Origin: Capsicum annuum
Taxonomy: Eukaryota > Streptophyta > Magnoliopsida > Solanales > Solanaceae
DNA: 64,000 bases
Assembly (NCBI RefSeq): GCF_002878395.1
Contig: NC_061116.1
Location: 117,639,125-117,703,124, forward strand
Direction: 5' to 3'
The position numbers and the translations under genes were made by a program. Position 1 is the first letter of the stretch. Each line of letters starts with the position of its first letter. This document shows positions 46,191 to 59,185 of this stretch, piece after piece. A model generated the notes under the pieces. The model saw only the letters and a list, made by a program, of their open reading frames with translations, made no database searches and was not told the DNA's origin.

Positions 46191-47724
46191 TGTTGGGTGT
46201 ATTTATGCACTCTAGTGTTGTTATCATAGCCAATTTAGCCTTGTTTTGAGGACAATTCATGTGCTTAATGTGTTTCTGATCATATAAATAAATATCTAAG
46301 TGTTCAAGGGTGTGGTTTTAATATTTAGAAGTGTTTTCAAACAAGTTTGGTTTTGATAGGATCATTTAGACTCTAGACAAGAAAGCTAGTTTTACCAGCT
46401 TGAGCTAGGTGTTGTTTCAATCTATCACATTGGATTCTAATGGTTAAATGCATTCCAAATGGTTTGATTGTGTATTTATGTGTGGAACAGTTTTTTTATA
46501 ATGCCAAGGGTCAATTGAACAAAGTACGAGTCAAAACAGTAGCTTAAAGATTAACTTGGCCTAGCCTAATCTTAGCTCCAGTTTCTAGTTTCTAGTTCAA
46601 CGTTCTTGTTATTGTCTTGTTTTGAGCACTAATACATGGTGTGTGCTGATGTAGGATGCTTTGTGAGTTGATTATGATGATATATGGACATTAAAGAAGC
46701 TATAAATTGAAGGGAAAGAACACCACAAGGCATGGAATTAAAGGAAAAAGGCAAAAGACAAAGTTGGACGTCAAATGGCAAATTCTAGAGAGCACTCGCG
46801 ATTGAGGTGCGATGGAAGATCCACTCCTCCTTTACACAGCTCATGTCACGATCTACATATCACCTTTCCAAAGCTTGTTTCAAGAGCTCCACTCCCCCTT
46901 TGCAGAAAGTGCAACACTTTATTTAGGATTTTTATTCTTTAACTTTATTTTTTTAATAGATTTGATTATGTATTTAATTATTTTGATCATGATTATGTCA
47001 ATTAGTGGATAAACACTCCTTTTAGTTGGTAAAGCCAAGAATATGACTACCATAGTTTTGAATTGATTTCATTTGATTTGCTTCTCATAGTTGATCATTT
47101 GTTTATCATTGTTTTATCTAATTTAAGGATTCATGGCCCTTATAATATATTCATTGTCGACATTGTGATATCGGCAGGAGAAATTGAAAGATAGAATGTG
47201 GGGATAAACAAAGTAAGGTTCTTATTCCTTTATGAAACAAGGAATTTGATTTAGCATCTAGGACAGGGATGTACCTAGAATCCTTGCTTGGTTCACATGT
47301 AGGATGATATCTTTAAGCATTTAATTGGATTATTACATACCCTATCAATGATGTAGTTATAATGTCCAAGTTAGGTAGATGATTAGAGGTCGGGAAACCA
47401 TGATCATGCAATACACCCTATAAATCAACAACCAAGATTAGTGATCTTACGAATAAATTTCAATTGTATATTATGATTGTTCGAGGGGCTTTAACCCTAG
47501 TCTTTACTCTATTGAATGTCTCTAGTCTTTTATTTTATGCTCCATTTACTTTACGTTTAGTTTTAAAAATCTCTAAACTATTTTTGGTTACTTCGCATTA
47601 AGTTAATCTTAATAAGTAAACTAGAACTTGACAGTTGTTGAAACAAGTCTCTGTGGGATTGATATTCGGCTTTATTTAAGGCCTCAATATTACTTGGTAG
47701 ACCACATACACTTGTATGTGTGCT
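46191..47724 (+). mobile_element. 3' LTR of the gag-only Athila-type element
   Basis: Starts tgttgggtgtatttatgc, pairs with 41277-42911 and ends near cacatacacttgtatgtgtg. The TATA-box part of the 5' LTR (ctataaatag) is missing here: the sequence jumps from the cagaaagtgcaac block to the tttatttaggatttttatt block, so an internal deletion of about 100 bases is likely. Confidence 0.75.
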
Positions 47725-48664
47725 TGGATGCTATCACATGGTCAGAGCATAGGTGCATACCACATGTGGCCACCGACCCTATTTTCTCCTATTTCATTGG
47801 GCTTTGGTTTTAGGTTTTCCTCATGTATTATAAATACCCTTTATGTTTTTTTATATTAGGAGTTACGCACTTTTGATACTTATAAACTTATTTAGATTCC
47901 AAGATTTGATTTTGATCTTGGGATTCTCTTATATTAGATTCAGTTCATTAATTCAGTTACGGTTGTGGGTTTTTATACTTTTTATCATTGATATTTCAGC
48001 TATTCTTTTAACTATGAATAGTATTGATTTCTTCACAAGAATGAGCGGCCAAAATCCCATAGCTAGGGTTATGGAAACCCTGGCTGATTGACAAAGTAGG
48101 GGAAGTGCTATTGTTTAATTGAATCGATACCCATGCATGAATTGCATTATATTCACTATAATAGATCTCTTTAAATCCACTCTACTAGGTAATATCTAAT
48201 TAAGATTATTAGCTTTCATCTAATAACTAAAGACTCTAAATATAATAGTTAACAGGGATCAAGATAAGGGTTTGTAAGGCGACATCCTAAGACTCAAAAG
48301 GTAACAGGTCAGATCTTTTTGTTCATCCAAAAGACTGTAGAAGGTACATAACTTATCGATTCTGGATGCAAAGTATTGGGTTGGTTCAATAAAGAACGAT
48401 AATCTTACAAAGTTGAGAAAACAGGGGGAACATAATCCTAGTGTTCACCTACAACTGATTACAACCAAAGTTGATAAAGTTACTAGCTCGAGATTACAAC
48501 ACAAAACCCTCCATTTACTTTTCTTGTTCTACCCAGTGACTATAATTACTGAGATCCACTATTTCACATATTCCCTTGAGAATCGAACCCAACCTCTATT
48601 ATGTTACTTATTTTGAAAATAATTGTATCATCATCTTTGAGGAGGTGTTGTTTGGACGTCATCA
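47725..48664 (+). mobile_element. LTR (partial) of the Athila-like tandem array, first copy
   Basis: No protein is convincing. A TATA box tataaata sits at 47829-47836 in a forward context. From about 48374 to 48664 the sequence aligns with 59663-59954 (attgggttggtt, gtgttcacc, cttttcttgttct, gagatccac, gaggaggtgtt), and both end ...gtcatca directly before an Athila-type PBS. The left end is unclear because it abuts the previous element's LTR. Confidence 0.6.
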
Positions 48665-48670
48665 AAATTT

Positions 48671-48690
48671 TAGTAGTGTTGCTGGGGAAC
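48671..48690 (+). other. Athila-type primer-binding site, first copy
   Basis: tagtagtgttgctggggaac matches the Asp-tRNA-type PBS of Athila/Tat elements at about 14 of 20 positions, including the ggggaac end, and lies six bases after the LTR end. Confidence 0.65.
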
Positions 48691-48773
48691 ATGGTGTTAA
48701 TTTGTGATTTGAAGTTGTTGCAATTTTCAAATTTTTATTTTGTTTTTGTTCTTAGTTGAGACTTCACCGCTGT

Positions 48774-49862
48774 ATGCCTAAAACACGGAGTAGAGAAAAT
48801 CCCTTACTCCCACTAAATTCAAATCCAAAGAGGATCCTACAAATACCTCGTAAGATGTCTGAGCACAAAAGAGATAAACTTTCTAAAAAGGTTCGTGTTG
48901 TTGTACCTCCCCCTCCTCCTGAATGAATTCAGGACACTGTTGATCCTTATACTGGTGAGCTTATAGCTTAAGAGGAAAACAAGAGGAGGGTAGTAGAAGA
49001 ATCTCAATGCATAACTCGATAGGAAGAGTTAGTTGAGCAATGACAGGCAGCAAACCATCAAGCAGTCCTCTGTGGAAACAAGAATAGAGCTAGGGGTGCC
49101 CATCCTCAAGTAGTCTTAGCATATCAGTATGTACAGCCATATATTGATGATGATGAAGATATGGGATACATTGTGCTGGCAGAGTCTGGAGCTATCATTC
49201 CTCTTATTTTTCCCCCTGATGTAAAATTTAACATTTCTAGTGCTAGGATTCAGCTATATACTTTAAGGGTGTGTTTGCAGGGTTGTCTATAGACGATGAA
49301 AATATGTATCTAGCAAATTTTATTAGGATTTGCACTTCGTATACCATACTTGGAGTAGATTCTGAGGAATGAGACTGAGTTTTTTCCCTTCTCGCTTACT
49401 GGAGAAGCATATTTATGGCTAGGGGACCTTCCAAAAAGGTCTATCACTATAGGGAGCGAGTTACGCAGACAAATCTTGGACAGGTTCTTTCCTCCATATA
49501 AGGTATTGTAGCTCAAGGATGAGACATAACTTTAGGTAGATGCAGTCAAAATCTATGTATGAGGAATGGTTTAGGTTCAAGAAGAAGCTTAGCATGGTGC
49601 CCAACCAATATATTTCAGGGATTAGATTAATAGAGATCTTCTACAGACCCCTAAATATCAACTCCAGAGAAATGGTAGACACTATCTTTAGAGGATATTT
49701 CATAAGATTACGATGGGAGATGGCTTAGAGTATTATGGATCAGATCTTATTAACAAATAAAGGGTGGAAAACTTGGGAGCTTGAGAAATGGTTTGAAATT
49801 TATGTCATTGGAGCTTCTGGAGAATGGAGAGTAGCTGAGGAAGGTGTATCTCAGGAGATTTC
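48774..49862 (+). pseudogene. Athila-like gag, first copy, upstream part
   Basis: Starts MPKTRSRENPLLPLNSNPKR at 48774, then a proline run PPPP and a stop. Later the capsid core is seen in several frames: FPFSLTGEAYLWL, PKRSITIGSELRRQ and then SMYEEWFRFKKKLSMVPNQY at 49540-49728. The same protein with different damage is at 60065-61063, which confirms the reading. It is broken at 49862 by element 3 and continues at 58062. Stops and frameshifts abolish function. Confidence 0.85.
49858..49862. repeat. Target-site duplication of element 3 (left)
   Basis: atttc here and atttt at 58057-58061. The gag sequence around the third LTR copy at 61059-61063 also has atttc, so the same site was hit in both gag copies. 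Confidence 0.75.
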
Positions 49863-52182
49863 TGACACGACCCTATCGGGGGCCTTTTCATAATGGGCAT
49901 CCCATGTTTGACAGGGACCGGAACCCCCATTACCTAACCCAACCTTCAACCGCCTGCCCTAAGTTAGTTGCGTTCCGAGCATACAATAATATAGTGTAAC
50001 AACTCACATGAAGAACCTGTGATAGGATCAACACCATGACTGGCCCAACTGAGTCCAACCATCCCACACTAATCACCCAACCGTACCAAACCATTCCAAG
50101 GCCATAAACCAAGCCATAACCAAATAAGTTTCAAAACATAATATAATTAATCCGATAATAAAATACGAAATAATAACCAACAAAGCCTATAACCAAAATA
50201 TTTATAAAATCTGGTTGGGACATGCCCCCAACAATGGACGAAACCAATATCCAAAATAAAATCAAAGTGTCTCAAAATATCCATAATATGAAATAAAGCC
50301 TTCCGAAAGAATGAAAGGTCACCACTTCAGTCCAAATATTGATCACTGGGTCAATCACTATATAGGAGGTGTAGAACGGCTAGTTTCTGCATAGCGTGGG
50401 TATACAGCCGCCAGTAGACGGGTTAGCGAATTAATGCTAGCATGATCTCGGGATAAGGATAGAACAATGCCATTTATAAAACCAAGTAAAAATCATCCAT
50501 ATGCACAAAACCGTACATATATATATATAACTATGCTGGGAAAGGGGACCTAGTCTAGCATGCATTTAAAACCTTTACATGGGCTATGTAGCTTAGTCGT
50601 CCTAATCCAGCCACAGGCTATATGGGTTCATATCCCCCTTCTGAAAGGGCCCCAGTGCATGTAGCGCACGACTAGGGAAAAAAACCTAGGTGACTAGTAT
50701 ATCCACCAAAATATAGTGTGACATTGTGCACACGGTAACCAAGACCATCCTCACATTGGCAAATATGATTTTCCAATTTTGATCCCCTCGGGACCTCCAC
50801 CTTCCATGGCTTGGCTACATGTCTCTCCTTTATTGCCCAATTAAAAACATTACCAAGGAACCAATCAATCCATTTACCATATATTAACCAAGGCCATTTA
50901 GTGGTGGTATCATCATACCGACCATACTTGGAATACTATCCATAACCAACCACATATAAGTTTAAGTGGACTTCCAAGTGTCTTTCAATTTACCATAGTA
51001 AACCACTTGGGGGATTCCATGTACTCCACAATCATAACCATTTAGCCATTTACCTTTCCAAGCCATTTAAACCATGCATAATTTCTTTACCAAGTTTTAA
51101 AACAAGAAAGAGTTCCATTAAAAATGCTCAATAAAATAAAATCATCATTATAGCTCTTTTGTCAAACACATTGGAGGCATAATATAACCAAAACGAATTC
51201 CAATTACCATTAAATCATTCCCATGTAATTCGATTATCCAAAACCACCATTAATGCACATAAAGCATAATGAAGAACATGGAAAACCATAACCCACCATT
51301 TTATATCAAAACCCCCAATTCATATTTGAAAACCAAAATCTTACAATCTATGAAGTGATGAAAACTTTCATAAAAAAACATGCTTCTAGTTAGAATTAAC
51401 AATGAGGGAAGAGAACATGCCTTAAACCAAGATGATGATTGAAAGATATCACCAAGACAAGCCCCAAATTAATCCTCTAGTTGAAACCATAGCTTCCCTT
51501 GCCCAAAGCTTTAAGAGATTTATAGAGTGTTTTAGAAGAGTTTCTAAGTGTTAATGAATGGAATAATAGAATAAATAGACTCCCAAGTTGGTTAGAAATG
51601 GTGGGATATTATTAGGATAAGTTGGAAAATAATCAGAATACCCCACTTAAGTTCCACAAAATCCAGTCTCAGGGTTATGATTGACCCTCACGAGTCCTAC
51701 CCTCTAATACGATTAGTTCCCTCTACTTGTATCCTAGCCTTAAACTATGGATCCCACACTGTGCAGCATACGACTCATCCAACCAGGTCGTATCCAAAGT
51801 ATATGATTCACACCCTCCATCCGTACCCCTGGGAAATTAATCCCAAGAAAGATTTTGACACTGTCCACCATATGAGTCCTGAGTATGACTCATACCCAAG
51901 TTTACAGCTCACGGTGAGCCACTCGTAGTAAGATCCAACCTAAGTAACTAAGTCTAAGATTATGTAAAGGAACAAAATGATCCGTACCCACTAATACGAC
52001 TCGTACCCTTAAGTAATATCCATTTTAGTGACCAAAATCCACCCTACCAACCAACAATGGACAGTATATGACTGGACCTTTCCAACCGTACCCCAACATA
52101 CCGCTTATACCCATGAGTCATATTGGTCCTAGAGAACAAAATTCAAAGAAATTTTCTAACGGTCAAAACCTAGGGTGTTATA
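49863..52182 (-). mobile_element. Left (3') LTR of element 3 (gypsy chromovirus-type)
   Basis: Starts tgacacgacccta and ends agggtgttata. Pairs with 55644-58056 and with 61064-63473, for example through the tatacagccgccagtaga block, the gggacctccaccttccatgg block and cctagggtgtta. A TATA-like motif on the reverse strand (complement of gaataaataga at about 51570) is about 600 bases inside the 52182 end. Confidence 0.9.
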
Positions 52183-52917
52183 GACTCCCCCATTAGGAAC
52201 ATTCATCCTCGAATGATGGACAAGGTAGGCGTAACCCCATGCACGAGTCATTTCAATTATCACATATATTCCCAATCTGTAAGAAAGTTTAAAAATAGAA
52301 AGGAAAAGATATTAACCTTTTCTTTAACAAATTCAGAACATAAAGATGTGTTAAAGAAACATACCTTCTGTACAAATCCCAAGAGGAGAAAATAGATGCT
52401 ACTACTTGGACTTCATGTCCTCTCCCACTTCCCATATAGCTTCTTCCACCTTGTGGTTCCACCACAGAACCTTAAGTGAAGCTATATCCTTGGTCCTCAA
52501 CTGATAAACCTACCTATCTAAGATCTCAACTGGGATTTCCTCATAAGACAGAGAATATATGATACCCAATCCTTCCAACATAAAAACATGAAAGACCAAA
52601 TGTACCAAGCTCAAGCTAGAAGGAAACACCAGCTCATAAGCCATAGTACCAACTCTTCATGAAATCTCATAAGAACGAACATACCAGGGGCTGAGCTTCC
52701 CCTTCTTGCCGAACCGCATCACTCCCTTCAAGGGAAATACCTTGAGGAAAACCTTATCCCCAACCTCAAACTCCAAGTCTTTATGCCTAACATCTGCATA
52801 GGACTTTTGGTGACTTTGGGCAGCCTTAAGCCTATCCTAAATCACTTTCACCTTCTCTATAGCCTGGTAAACCAAGTCGGTACCAAATATGTTTGCCTCA
52901 CCAAGCTCGAACCATAG
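52183..52917 (-). pseudogene. Integrase C-terminus and chromodomain-like tail of element 3
   Basis: The plus-strand gactccccc at 52183-52191 is the polypurine tract complement. On the reverse strand, from 52917 downward: FELGEANIFGTDLVYQAIEK, then AAQSHQKSYADVRHKDLEFE, VGDKVFLKV and MRFGKKGKLSP, then SLSYEEIPVEILDR, a stop, and near 52420-52490 a chromodomain-like SLKVLWWNHKVEEA with GEDMKSK. Only the C-terminal third of integrase is present: RNase H and the catalytic core are missing because RT sequence joins here directly. Confidence 0.85.
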
Positions 52918-53720
52918 TAATCTTTTGAGGATCCAACATGATCCCTTCACTAGAAATATTATGACCCAAGAAAGTTACAGCGTTCAACCAAAACTCATAT
53001 TTTGAGAACTTGGCATTCACCAGTTGTTCCTTTAAGGACTACAATATCATACAGAGGTGATTTGCATGATCCACTTCACTCTTCAAATAAACCAAAATGT
53101 CATTAGTAAACATAATTACAATAAGATCTAAATACTGATAAAAAAACCATGTTCATTAGATCTATTAATGCCACTAGAGCATTAGTCAACCCAAATGATA
53201 ATACCAAAAACTCAAAATGCCCATACCGAGTACGAAAAGTCATCTTACGGATATCCATCTCCCTAATCTTTGACTGATGATACCCAAATTAGAGATTTAT
53301 CTTAGAAAATAACTTGACACCATGTAACTGATCAAATAGATCATCTATGAATGGAAGAGGATGTTTATTCTTGACCGTCACCTTGTTCAACCTCCTATAG
53401 TCAATGCTCATCCAAAGGGAACCATCCTTCTTGCACACAAACAACACCGGTGCACCCTATGGGGATACACTAGGATGAATAAACCCCTTATCTAGAAGAT
53501 TCTTAGGTTGCTCCTTGAGTTCTCTCAACTCATCCCATGTTATTCTATATGAAGGAATAGAAATTAGGCGAGTGTCCATAACAAGATCCATACCAAACTC
53601 GATTTCCCTATCCGGAGGAACACCAGCAAGATCATCCGAAAAGACCTCTAGAAACTCATTAACCACTGGAACTAACCGGAAATAAGGACCCTCTGAGTTA
53701 GAATCTTTAACCCAAACCAT
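52918..53720 (-). pseudogene. Reverse transcriptase of element 3, fused by deletion to integrase tail
   Basis: RT entry at 53457-53720 reads VNEFLEVFSDDLAGVPPDRE and [13 protein letters not shown]. The palm at about 53080-53130 reads FTNDILVYL where two Asp are expected. The thumb side ends AKFSKYEFWLNAVTFLGH and IMLDPQKIT at about 52930-53030. Right after that the reading becomes integrase C-terminal text, so RNase H and most of IN (well over 1 kb in the family) were deleted. Confidence 0.85.
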
Positions 53721-53759
53721 GTGATAAAAATAACCTTTGGAGATTAACCTCTGAACTCT

Positions 53760-54270
53760 AATATAAGAAATAAATCTCCCCCTAGTAGTTAAAGAACCAC
53801 TCTCTTATTCTGTAACCAGCCCTCCAGGAAACCCAAAAATTACCCTACGGGTCAGTGTAACCAATCCATACCTAGAATGACAACAAAATCCGCCATAACC
53901 AACGTATACAGATCCACCAAGGTATGCTTGCCACCAATAGATACAAACACCCCCTATAGACTCTCTTAGAAATAATCAAGTCACCTACTAGGTAAAAATA
54001 GAAAAGGATCCAAAATAACTTCCAAATCAAAACTAAAAGATACAGCCATATAAGGAGTCACATAGGAGAGAGTGGACCCCATATAAAGTAAATAATATAT
54101 GTCATGAGAGAAAAGTTGTAACATACTAGTAATGAGATCAGGTGATGCCTCGGATTCCTGCTGGGATGCCAAAGCATAAAACATGTTCCAACAAACACTA
54201 GAACTAGGATCAGTAACAAAAGTAGATACAACCACACCACGGGTAGGAGTAGAAGATGAAGCCATAGAAA
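53760..54270 (-). pseudogene. Protease of element 3, active site lost
   Basis: The reverse reading at 53981-54265 includes MLQLFSHDIYYLLYMGSTLS and YVTPYMAV. The active-site Asp is replaced (LLYMGS). Another frame at 53840-53910 gives LVMADFVVILGMDWLH, the second hallmark of these proteases. It sits between gag and RT as expected. Confidence 0.8.
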
Positions 54271-55433
54271 TCTTATTGGCCCCCGTAGCAACCTTATTAA
54301 CTGGATAGTCCCTAAACCGATGTCCTGACTAGCCATACTTGAACCATTTGTCCCTTATTTAATCACAATACCACAATCAAGATGACTGCAAAACTGATAA
54401 AGAGGGCATAAAAAAACTGATTAATATCCTCTTGCCTGAGATTGGGCACATTGTGCTCGAAAATTATCACCATCTTAATAATGTCTATCGCCCGAATAGT
54501 ATGGAACACTAGCAAAAGAGAAGGAAACAGAACTCCCCCACTTCTTTTTCTACCTTTTGCCACCATCCTGACCACTCTGAGATTAAGCACCTCCCTGGTC
54601 AGAAAACCAGCTCCTCTTACCCTACTGATCTTCGAACTCTAGCTAGTTCCTCTTCTCATCCTCTACCTACTGCATATGAATAGTCAACCTAGAGATGTCT
54701 ATATCCTAAATAAGCAAGGCAGGCTTGCTCTCCAAAAGAAAATATTGATTCAACCCAGAAGTAAACTTTCTTATTCTTGCCTATATGTCAGCTACTAAAT
54801 CAGGAGCATACCTTGATAATTAGTTAAACTTTAAGGCATATTCCTTGACAGGCATCCTCCCCTGCCTAATGTTAAGAAAATCCTCCATCTTTGCTTTCCT
54901 CAATTCTTGGGGAAAGAAACGATTGAAGAAGGCCTAAGAAAAAGTATCCCACAAGACTGATTCTTCCATATCACCCCTATTATAGTCCTACTTTTTGTAC
55001 CACTGATATACAACCTCTTTAAGCTAATAAGCTGCAAAGTTTACCCCATCTACATTGGTAGCCCGCATCACCCAAATTTTTTTTCCTTTTCATCATAGAA
55101 GCCATGTGGATCCTCCTCTACCTCCACTCTAGAAAAAGTGGGAGGACCCAATTTTATAAATTGGCCAAACCTTGTAGCCTCATTAGAGAAAGCACCAATC
55201 GTACCCCGCTTAGCCTGAGCAGTGACTATCTAACCAATAATATAAATAGACTAACGAAATTCAATATTTGTCACCTTGACTTGAGGAGGACTATCAGTAA
55301 TCGGTGAAAATCCAAAACTATCAAGGATAGGACCGTGAGATCGACTATGAATCCCAGAAGTGGGACGCATCCCTTCAGTATTACCTCTAGATATGATAGA
55401 AGAATTTTTGGTGTTCCAAATTTATGAGGCATG
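54271..55433 (-). pseudogene. Gag of element 3
   Basis: Start at 55433 on the reverse strand: MPHKFGTPKILLSYLE, then the frame shifts. Around 55080-55200 an alternative frame gives GQFIKLGPPTFSRVEVEEDP, a capsid-start stretch, and 54700-55000 carries further capsid text in broken frames. The nucleocapsid zone is at 54300-54460. The PBS lies about 200 bases upstream. Not functional. Confidence 0.75.
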
Positions 55434-55628
55434 ATCTGCAAGATGAAAAAATAAGGATTAGAGAAGATTCTAGGACTGAGACTCCAAGCTTGAAAATAGA
55501 GTACCAAGAAAGTAAAATATTCCTAAATGCCACGTAGCCTCTCTCTTATAAGTGTGGCACGCTGCACACCCCTAAAAGAGATAGTACTCGACTTGGATTT
55601 ATAAACTCCCAGTTGACCATGAACCTAT

Positions 55629-55643
55629 GCTCTAATACAAACT
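55629..55643 (-). other. Primer-binding site of element 3 (initiator Met tRNA type)
   Basis: Reverse-strand agtttgtattagagc against the usual ttggtatcagagc; drifted, but in the right place directly before the LTR at 55644. Confidence 0.7.
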
Positions 55644-58056
55644 TGACACGTCATGATCAGGGGCCTTGTCGTAATAGGCATTCCAAGTCCGGCCAAGACT
55701 AAAACCCACCCTCGTTACCCAATCTAACCTTCAATCGCCTGCCCTAATTTGGCAGAATTTTGAGTATATAGCAATATAGTGTAACAGCTCATATGAATAC
55801 TCTGGGATAGGATCACAACTGTGACCGGCCTCATCGAGTCCAACTATCCCACACCAACTGCCCAATCTACCAAATCATTCCAAAGCCCTTAAACCAGGCC
55901 ATAACCAAATAAATTTCTAAACATAATAGAATTATTCCCAAAATAAAATATGATGTAACAACGAACAATATCATCCAATAGTGTAAACGCCAGTACCACT
56001 ACCAATGCCAAGGCGAACACCCATACCGATCCTACCTATTTCAACCCATAGTAGTACCACAAAGCCTTTAACTAAAACATTAATAAAATTCAGGTTGGAC
56101 ATGCCCCTAAACATGGCCAAAATCATATCCAAAATAAAATCAAAGTGTTTAGAAATATCCATAACATAAATAGAGACTTCTAAAAGGATAAAAGCTCACC
56201 ATTCTAGTCCAAAAGATGATCCTCGAGTTAATCACTATGTAGGAGGAATAGAATGATCGATTCCTGTATATAATGGGTATATAGCCGCCAGTAGATGGGT
56301 TAGCATGTTAATGCTAGTATGATATCAGGATAAGGATAAAATAATACCATTTATAAAACCAAGTAAACAACAATGATATGCATATAACCATACATATATA
56401 TAACCATGTCGGGAAAGGGAACTAGGTTTAGCATATATTTGAAACCTTTACCTGGGCTATATAGCTTTTCCATCCTAATCCACCCAAGGACTATATGGGT
56501 TCAGCTCCCCCTACTAAAAGGGACCCAGTGCGTGTAGCCGCATAACCAAGGAAGAAAACCTGGGATAAATAGTACTTCCCCCAAAATATAGTGTGATATC
56601 ATGCACACGGTCACCAAGATCAACCTCAAATTGGCAAATATGAGTTTCTAGTTTTGGTCCCCCCTGGGACCTCTACCTTTCATGGCTTGGTTACATATTC
56701 TGCTATTATTACCAAATTAAAACCATTGCCAAGCAACCAATCAATCCATTTACCATTAATTAACCAAGTCCATTTAGTGGTGGTATCGTAATACCGACCA
56801 TACTGTCAATTACTATCCATAGCCAACTATATATAGGTTTAGGGGGACTTTAAATTACCCTACCATTTACCATATTAAACCACTTGCGGATTACATGTAC
56901 CCCACAAGCATAACCATTAATCCATTTGCCTTTCCAATCCATTTAAACTATGCAAAATTCCTTTACCTATTTTTAAAACAAGTAAGAGTCCCATTAAAAA
57001 CACCTAATGAAATGAAAACATCATTATAGCATTTTATCAAACACATTGGGGGCATAATATAACCAAACCAATTCTAAATACCATTAAACCATTCCCACGT
57101 AATCCGAATATCAAAAACCACCATTAATTCACATAAATCATAATGAAAACCATGGAAAACCATAACCAACCATTTTATATCAAAATCCCTAATTCATATT
57201 TGAAAACCAAATTCATAAAATCCATGAAGTCATGAAAACATTCATAAAAATCATGCTTTAAGTCAGAATTAATAATGATGGAAGAGAATTTTCTTTAAAC
57301 CAGGATAACGATGGAAAGAAATCACTAAGACAAGCCCCAAATTAATCCTCAAGTTGAAACCCTAGATTTCCTTGCCCAAAAGCTTTTGAGAGAATTATAG
57401 ATTGTTTTAGAAAAGTTTCTAAGTGTTAGTGATTGGATAATAGGCTAAATAGACTCCCAAGTAGGTTATATATCGTGGGATCTTATTAGGATAAGTGGGA
57501 AAATATTTATAATACCCCCACTTAAGTTGCACAAAATCTAGTCCCAAGGTTATGACTGACCCTTACGAATAATACCCTCCAATACGATTGGTACCCTTTA
57601 TTTATATCCTAGCCTCAACCATTGGATCCCATACTATGCAGCATACAACTCATCCAACCAAGTCGTAGCTAAATCATACGATCCATCCATTCATCCGTAC
57701 CCCTGGCAAATTAATCCAAAGAAAGATTTAGACACTATCCACTATACAAGTCTTGGGTTCGACTCATACCCAGGTATACGACTCATAGTGAGCCACTCAT
57801 ACTCAGATCCTACCTAAGTAACCAAGTATAAGATTAAGTTATGGAACCAAATAATTTGTACCCAATAATATGACTCGTACTCCTAAGTCATATCTATTCC
57901 AGTGACGAAAATCCATTCTACCAACCAATACTGGTCAATATACGACTAGACCTTACCATATATACCCTAAAATATAGCTTATACCCATAAGCTGTATTGG
58001 TTCTAGAGACCTAAATTTAAGAAAAAATTTAAATAGTCGAAACCTAGGGTGTTAGA
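55644..58056 (-). mobile_element. Right (5') LTR of element 3
   Basis: Starts tgacacgtcatgatc and ends agggtgttaga. It aligns with 49863-52182 and is visibly diverged from it, with several small indels. The target duplication atttt follows at 58057-58061. Confidence 0.9.
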
Positions 58057-58061
58057 ATTTT

Positions 58062-58690
58062 ACTATTGAGGACAAACGTTAGTGAGTTGGCCAAATAATT
58101 TGCAATAGCAAATTCCGCAAGGATTAATATAGTAGGGGCATATTTTAAAACTTTTAGGGCACATGAGTCTGAGTTAGAGGAGAAGGAAAATTATGTGGAG
58201 CATAAGTTGCTGGGTTTTTGAGCCCAAGGGCAAGGGAATCAAGGTTGAAACTATGATGATAGAAACAAATATATTCCACCAGGAATACGAGATGCGGAAT
58301 CGAGAATAGAAGAGATGTTGGTTAAGCTAATAAAGGGTCAAGATATTCAAGAAACTTTCCTTAAATAACTTATAGTTGATATTTCAGGATTTACCTAGAA
58401 GGTTGAATCATATTGAACTTCTATTAAGCAATTGGAGCAACAGTATGGGCAAATCTCTACAACTTTGGCCAAATGTCCGGTAGGTGTACTTCCTGGTGAC
58501 AAAGTACCAAATTCTCCAACATTGGTTCATTATCTGCCTATTAATATGAAGAATGATTCCCAACAATTAATTATTTTTTGCCTCTACTAAGGTGACAAAG
58601 AAGGATAATAGTCTTTTGAGTAAGCTACATGAAGTTGAATTTGAGAAGCTGACTTGTAGTGATAATGATTTTGGGAGTGATGATGATGAC
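58062..58690 (+). pseudogene. Athila-like gag, first copy, downstream part
   Basis: Continues the gag broken at 49862: the forward frame reads HESELEEKENYVEHKLLGF, a stop, then a Gln/Asn-rich stretch with NKYIPPGIRD, EEMLVKLIKGQDIQETFLK, a stop, and further on SIKQLEQQYGQISTTLAKCP with VGVLPGDKVPN. The last part is the gag C-terminal region of Athila-type elements, comparable with the reverse copy near 11.9 kb. Several stops and shifts. Confidence 0.85.
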
Positions 58691-58704
58691 GACTGGGTAG
58701 TGGG

Positions 58705-59167
58705 ATAGCTCTAAGATACATTGCAGCAGTTTAGTGCAGATTTTTATGCAACATCAGCAGAACGGAAGAGAGACCCAGGTGCAGCCACCATTCTATGTTC
58801 TATTGAGCCATTTGAAATATATCAGGCTCTATGTAATCCAAGACCTAGAACAAATATAATACCATTAGTGATATACAAGGTATTGGGGTTAGGCCAATTC
58901 AAGCCTGCATCCATAAGGTTGTTGATGGCTGATTCATCTCTAAAGGAGCCAGTAGGTATTATGTGCAATGTTGAAGTTAGGGTGGCATCATTCACTTATC
59001 CAGCAGATTTTATAATTTTAGACTGTGAAATAGATGCCCACTCTCTGATCATCTAAGGTAGACCTTTCTTATCCACTGGACGGGTGATGATTGTTAGGGA
59101 CCTCGAGGAGATCTCTTTAAAATGGAATGATAAGCAAATAGTGTTGAATATATGCAAAATAGTTTAA
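58705..59167 (+). pseudogene. Athila-type protease, first copy
   Basis: The 111-codon forward reading at 58721-59056 contains IYKVLGLGQFKPASIRLLMA, then EPVGIMCNVEVRVASFTYPA and DFIILDCEIDAHSLII, then a stop and GRPFLSTGRVMIV. These are the hallmarks of the aspartic protease that follows gag in this lineage. In front of them, where the active site should be, the text reads LCNPRPRTNI, so the catalytic Asp is gone. Confidence 0.85.
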
Positions 59168-59185
59168 CAACCTAATTACATAAGA

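Noticed and set aside
47843..48091. 82-codon forward reading after a TATA box
   Set aside because: Leu/Ile/Phe-rich chance frame in the LTR region of the Athila-like element; no recognisable protein.
51677..51928. 83-codon forward reading in an LTR
   Set aside because: It sits in the U3 part of a gypsy LTR and the two other LTR copies do not keep it open.
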